Shown here piece after piece: positions 4,447 through 6,976 of a stretch of DNA of 6,976 nucleotides. Position 1 is the first letter of the stretch; each line of letters begins with the position of its first letter. The notes under the pieces are model-generated. The model was not told the DNA's origin, made no database searches, and was given only the letters and a program-made list of their open reading frames with translations. The DNA is from Oligoflexia bacterium (GTDB taxonomy: Bacteria; Bdellovibrionota; UBA1018): assembly GCA_025352185.1 (NCBI GenBank), contig JANXTV010000246.1, forward strand, positions 1 to 6,976, in the 5' to 3' direction. A program made the position numbers and the translations under genes.

Positions 4447-5751
4447 ATGTCCGGAATCGCTGGGCTCATTAAAATCGAAGAATTAAGAAAACGGATCGTT
4501 TTCACCATCGTCATGTTGGCCATTTACCGCCTCGGAGTGCACATCCCGACTCCCGGAGTGGACGGCGCCGCCCTGAAGCAAGTCTTCGAAAGCATGCAGG
4601 GGACGATCTTCGGATTCTTCAATCTTTTCTCCGGCGGGGCGCTCGAGCGATTCTCGGTTTTCGCTCTGGGAATCATGCCTTACATCTCGTCTTCGATTAT
4701 TTTCCAGCTCCTCACCGTGGTGGTTCCGTACTTCCATGAGCTCCAAAAAGAGGGCGAACAGGGACGGAAAAAAATCACGCAGTACACTCGCTACGGCGCC
4801 GTTCTCCTTTCGATTATCCAGGGAACGGGAATCGCGACTCAGCTTCAAAACTACTCGAACCCTTCCGTCGTTCTGAATCCCGGCATGACCTTCGTCGTGA
4901 TGACCGTGATTACGCTCACCGCGGGTACTCTCTTCCTCATGTGGATCGGCGAGCAGATGTCGGAGCGCGGGATCGGAAACGGAACTTCGGTTCTGATTTA
5001 TGCCGGTATCGCGGCTCGAATTCCCAATGGGATTGGCAGCGCTTTCTCGCTCTACCGTTCGGGCGAACTCAGCTTCTTTAAAATCCTGCTGATCGTCGGC
5101 ATTATTCTCGTGACGTTTTACGCGATCATCTTCGTCGAGCGCGGCGCTCGTCGGATTCCGATTCAGTACGCGAAACGCGTGATCGGCCGGAAAGTTTACG
5201 GCGGACAGAATACGTTCCTTCCCCTGAAGGTGAACGTTTCCGGAGTGATTCCTCCGATTTTCGCTTCTTCGCTTCTCATGTTCCCGGCAACGTTTGCGGC
5301 ATTCTCGCACGTAACCTGGCTCCAGAAGATCACCCAGCAACTGACTCCGGGAGCGATGCTCTACGAAATCGCGTTCGTCAGCTTGATCATCTTCTTCGCG
5401 TACTTCTACACGGCGGTCGTATTTAAAACCGATGACGTCGCGGAAAACCTAAAAAAGAATGGTGGATTCGTTCCCGGAATTCGTCCGGGCGAGGCAACCG
5501 CTCAGTATATTGATTACGTCCTCGGGCGTATCACGCTCGGTGGTGCTATCTACATCGCTACGATTTGCGTTCTCCCCACGATCTTCACACAGTCCCTTAA
5601 GGTTCCGTTCTACTTCGGTGGGACGAGCGTTCTGATCTTGGTCGGGGTCGCGCTCGATACCGTCGCGCAGATTGAGACGTTCCTCCTCACTCGGAACTAC
5701 GAAGGTTTCATGAAGCACACCCGACTGAAGGGCAGACAGGCTTACACATGA
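4447..5751 (+). CDS. secY: Preprotein translocase channel subunit SecY
   Basis: SecY is the central pore of the SecYEG translocon in the inner membrane, moving unfolded proteins out of the cytoplasm or into the bilayer with SecA or the ribosome. The 434 residues match the family, and about ten hydrophobic membrane segments can be seen (for example near 17-35, 70-94, 116-134, 147-168, 178-196, 211-230, 266-286, 306-326, 361-381, 391-410). Diagnostic stretches: FSGGALERFSVFALGIMPYI (61-80), MWIGEQMSERGIGNGTS (165-181), VNVSGVIPPIFASSLL (263-278) and the cytoplasmic loop GGFVPGIRPG (339-348) used in SecA and ribosome contact. Start ATG has AGAGGAA (4433-4439) seven bases upstream. The stop TGA overlaps the adk start in an ATGA. 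Confidence 0.98.
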   Translation: MSGIAGLIKIEELRKRIVFTIVMLAIYRLGVHIPTPGVDGAALKQVFESMQGTIFGFFNLFSGGALERFSVFALGIMPYISSSIIFQLLTVVVPYFHELQKEGEQGRKKITQYTRYGAVLLSIIQGTGIATQLQNYSNPSVVLNPGMTFVVMTVITLTAGTLFLMWIGEQMSERGIGNGTSVLIYAGIAARIPNGIGSAFSLYRSGELSFFKILLIVGIILVTFYAIIFVERGARRIPIQYAKRVIGRKVYGGQNTFLPLKVNVSGVIPPIFASSLLMFPATFAAFSHVTWLQKITQQLTPGAMLYEIAFVSLIIFFAYFYTAVVFKTDDVAENLKKNGGFVPGIRPGEATAQYIDYVLGRITLGGAIYIATICVLPTIFTQSLKVPFYFGGTSVLILVGVALDTVAQIETFLLTRNYEGFMKHTRLKGRQAYT

Positions 5752-6434
5752 TCCTGATCTTCCTGGGGCCGCCTGGCTCCGGAAAAGGTACGCAAGCGAA
5801 ACGGCTCACGGCGGAAAAGTCGTGGCCCCAGCTCTCGACGGGAGACATGCTCCGAGCGAATATTGCTCAGGGAACTGAACTCGGAATTGCCGCAAAAAAA
5901 ATGATGGATCAGGGGAATCTCGTACCCGATGCCGTCGTTGTGGGAATGATTCGCGAGCGGATCAAGAATTCGGATTGTCTAAAGGGATTCATCCTCGATG
6001 GGTTTCCCCGTACGATTTCCCAAGCCGAGTCTCTCGATCAAATGCTTTCCGAAAAAGGACTTCGCGTCGACCGCGTGATCGAGTTCCAAATTCAAGACGG
6101 CGAGCTCGTCGGTCGCCTGAGCGGTCGCCGAACCTGCTCGAGCTGCGCGACGATGTACCATGTGAAAACTTCGCCGCCCAAGGTGGATGGCGTCTGCGAT
6201 AAGTGCGGAAATCCCGTCATTCAGCGCGCCGACGATAACGTCGAAGTGATCGAAAAGCGCCTTAAGGTGTATCACGCGCAAACATCACCCCTCATTCAAT
6301 ACTATTCTCAGCAGGGAAAGCTCCTTCCGATCGACGCGACGAAGGCGATGGATCAGGTTTATTCCCGAGTAGTCGCTTCGCTTCCGAAACGATCGTTTTT
6401 TGGTCAGTTTCTCTCCCGCGCGTTCGCGAGGTAG
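5748..6434 (+). CDS. adk: Adenylate kinase, zinc-type LID
   Basis: Catalyses ATP + AMP to 2 ADP in the cytoplasm. The P-loop GPPGSGKGT is at 7-15, the AMP-binding region includes STGDMLRA (30-37), and LDGFPRT (83-89) is the conserved AMP-site segment. The LID is the long type with four cysteines, Cys130-x2-Cys133 and Cys150-x2-Cys153, expected to bind a structural zinc ion. RADDN (160-164) follows. Residues 213-228, with a basic and aromatic character, form a C-terminal tail a little beyond the usual end. The 4-nt ATGA overlap with secY suggests coupled translation, and placement between secY and map is common in bacteria. The stop is TAG, which also forms part of a Shine-Dalgarno-like TAGG for map. 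A second in-frame stop (TAA, 6450-6452) follows five codons later. Confidence 0.98.
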   Translation: MILIFLGPPGSGKGTQAKRLTAEKSWPQLSTGDMLRANIAQGTELGIAAKKMMDQGNLVPDAVVVGMIRERIKNSDCLKGFILDGFPRTISQAESLDQMLSEKGLRVDRVIEFQIQDGELVGRLSGRRTCSSCATMYHVKTSPPKVDGVCDKCGNPVIQRADDNVEVIEKRLKVYHAQTSPLIQYYSQQGKLLPIDATKAMDQVYSRVVASLPKRSFFGQFLSRAFAR

Positions 6435-6444
6435 GTCGGTCCGT

Positions 6445-6976
6445 ATGGTTAACTTGAAGTCTGAACGTGAAATTGAACTCATGCGGGTGGCCGGGTTAAC
6501 GACGGCCAAGATTCTTGACGCAATGTGTCGAATGGTGGCTCCGGGAGTTTCGACCTGGGACCTTGATCAGTACGCCGAATCCGAGTGTAAGAAGCTCGGA
6601 GTGATCCCGACCTTTAAGGGTTACCACGGGTTCCCCGGCTGCGTTTGCATCTCGGTAAACGACGAGGTCGTGCACGGGATCCCGTCGAAAAAGCGGATTC
6701 TAAAAGAGGGAGATATCGTCGGCCTCGACTTCGGGGTGACCCAAAACGGCTGGAACGGCGATACGGCTCGGACCGTGGGCGTCGGGAAGGTGAATCCGGC
6801 GGCAGAGAAGCTCATGCAGGTCACCCGCGAGTCACTGTTAAAGGGAATCGCCGAGGCTAAGGCCGGGAACCGGGTATTCGACATTGGGCATGCCGTACAG
6901 GCGCACGCCGAGAGCTTTGGCTATAGCGTCGTCCGGGAGTTCGTCGGACACGGGATCGGCCGAGACCTTCACGAAG
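6445..6976 (+). CDS. map: Methionine aminopeptidase type I, 3' end beyond the window
   Basis: Removes the initiator methionine from new proteins using a two-metal centre. The first 177 codons are present, out of about 250-265 expected. The start reads MVNLKSEREIELMRVAG, a typical type I beginning without the zinc-finger extension. Visible active-site residues are His77 in NDEVVHGIP, metal ligands Asp95 (GLDFG) and Asp106 (NGDTART), and His169 in the GHGIGR motif. The two glutamate ligands would lie downstream. The ATG at 6445 is preceded by AGG (6433-6435), nine bases away, overlapping the adk stop. The open frame runs to the window edge without a stop, so it is cut by the window, not broken. 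Confidence 0.95.
   Translation, partial: MVNLKSEREIELMRVAGLTTAKILDAMCRMVAPGVSTWDLDQYAESECKKLGVIPTFKGYHGFPGCVCISVNDEVVHGIPSKKRILKEGDIVGLDFGVTQNGWNGDTARTVGVGKVNPAAEKLMQVTRESLLKGIAEAKAGNRVFDIGHAVQAHAESFGYSVVREFVGHGIGRDLHE

Noticed and set aside
4483..5340. Long open frame on the minus strand (285 codons) opposite secY
   Set aside because: Its charged, low-quality translation mirrors the hydrophobic secY codons. It has no recognisable motif and no ribosome-binding site I trust.
5975..6202. Open frame on the plus strand overlapping adk in another frame
   Set aside because: It is Arg-rich and typical of an out-of-frame reading, and it lies wholly within a convincing adk.

Overview
This window is a bacterial ribosomal-protein operon of the spc type, read entirely on the + strand. 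In order it holds rpsQ (S17), rplN (L14), rplE (L5), rpsH (S8), rplF (L6), rplR (L18), rpsE (S5), rpmD (L30), rplO (L15), secY, adk and the first 177 codons of map. The last bases of the gene upstream of rpsQ (by position probably rpmC, L29) are also present. Gene order with secY-adk-map at the end, base composition slightly above 50% G+C by eye, and the SecY and S5 sequences suggest a deltaproteobacterial-grade organism (for example Bdellovibrionota or a relative). This placement is an inference from the sequence and is tentative.

Layout: 1-393 is the end of the preceding cistron and rpsQ. 414-782 is rplN, which carries an in-frame TAG at codon 83 although the rest of the L14 reading frame continues perfectly to a normal TAA. 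783-851 is a spacer where rplX (L24) would normally sit. 852-2901 is the tightly packed block rplE-rpsH-rplF-rplR, with rpsN (S14) also missing from its usual place. 2902-3714 is rpsE-rpmD. A 101-nt structured spacer precedes rplO (3816-4319). A 127-nt spacer with a convincing intrinsic-terminator hairpin separates rplO from secY (4447-5751). adk overlaps secY by 4 nt, and map follows adk by 10 nt and runs off the window.

How it works together: the first nine genes supply ribosomal subunit proteins in coordinated amounts. secY encodes the translocon channel that takes chains from these ribosomes into the membrane, adk keeps adenylate pools balanced, and map removes initiator methionine from nascent proteins. 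The terminator before secY suggests that secY-adk-map is transcribed at a different level from the ribosomal block.

The strongest oddity is the amber codon in rplN. Either the sequence has an error, or this L14 copy is broken, or the codon is read through, suppressed or reassigned. Other points of interest are the missing rplX and rpsN, with an orphan Shine-Dalgarno-like sequence and a hairpin left in the rplX position, and Ala/Lys/Pro-rich tails on S17, L5, L30 and L15. I see no mobile element, CRISPR array, tRNA or rRNA, and no non-coding stretch longer than about 130 bases.
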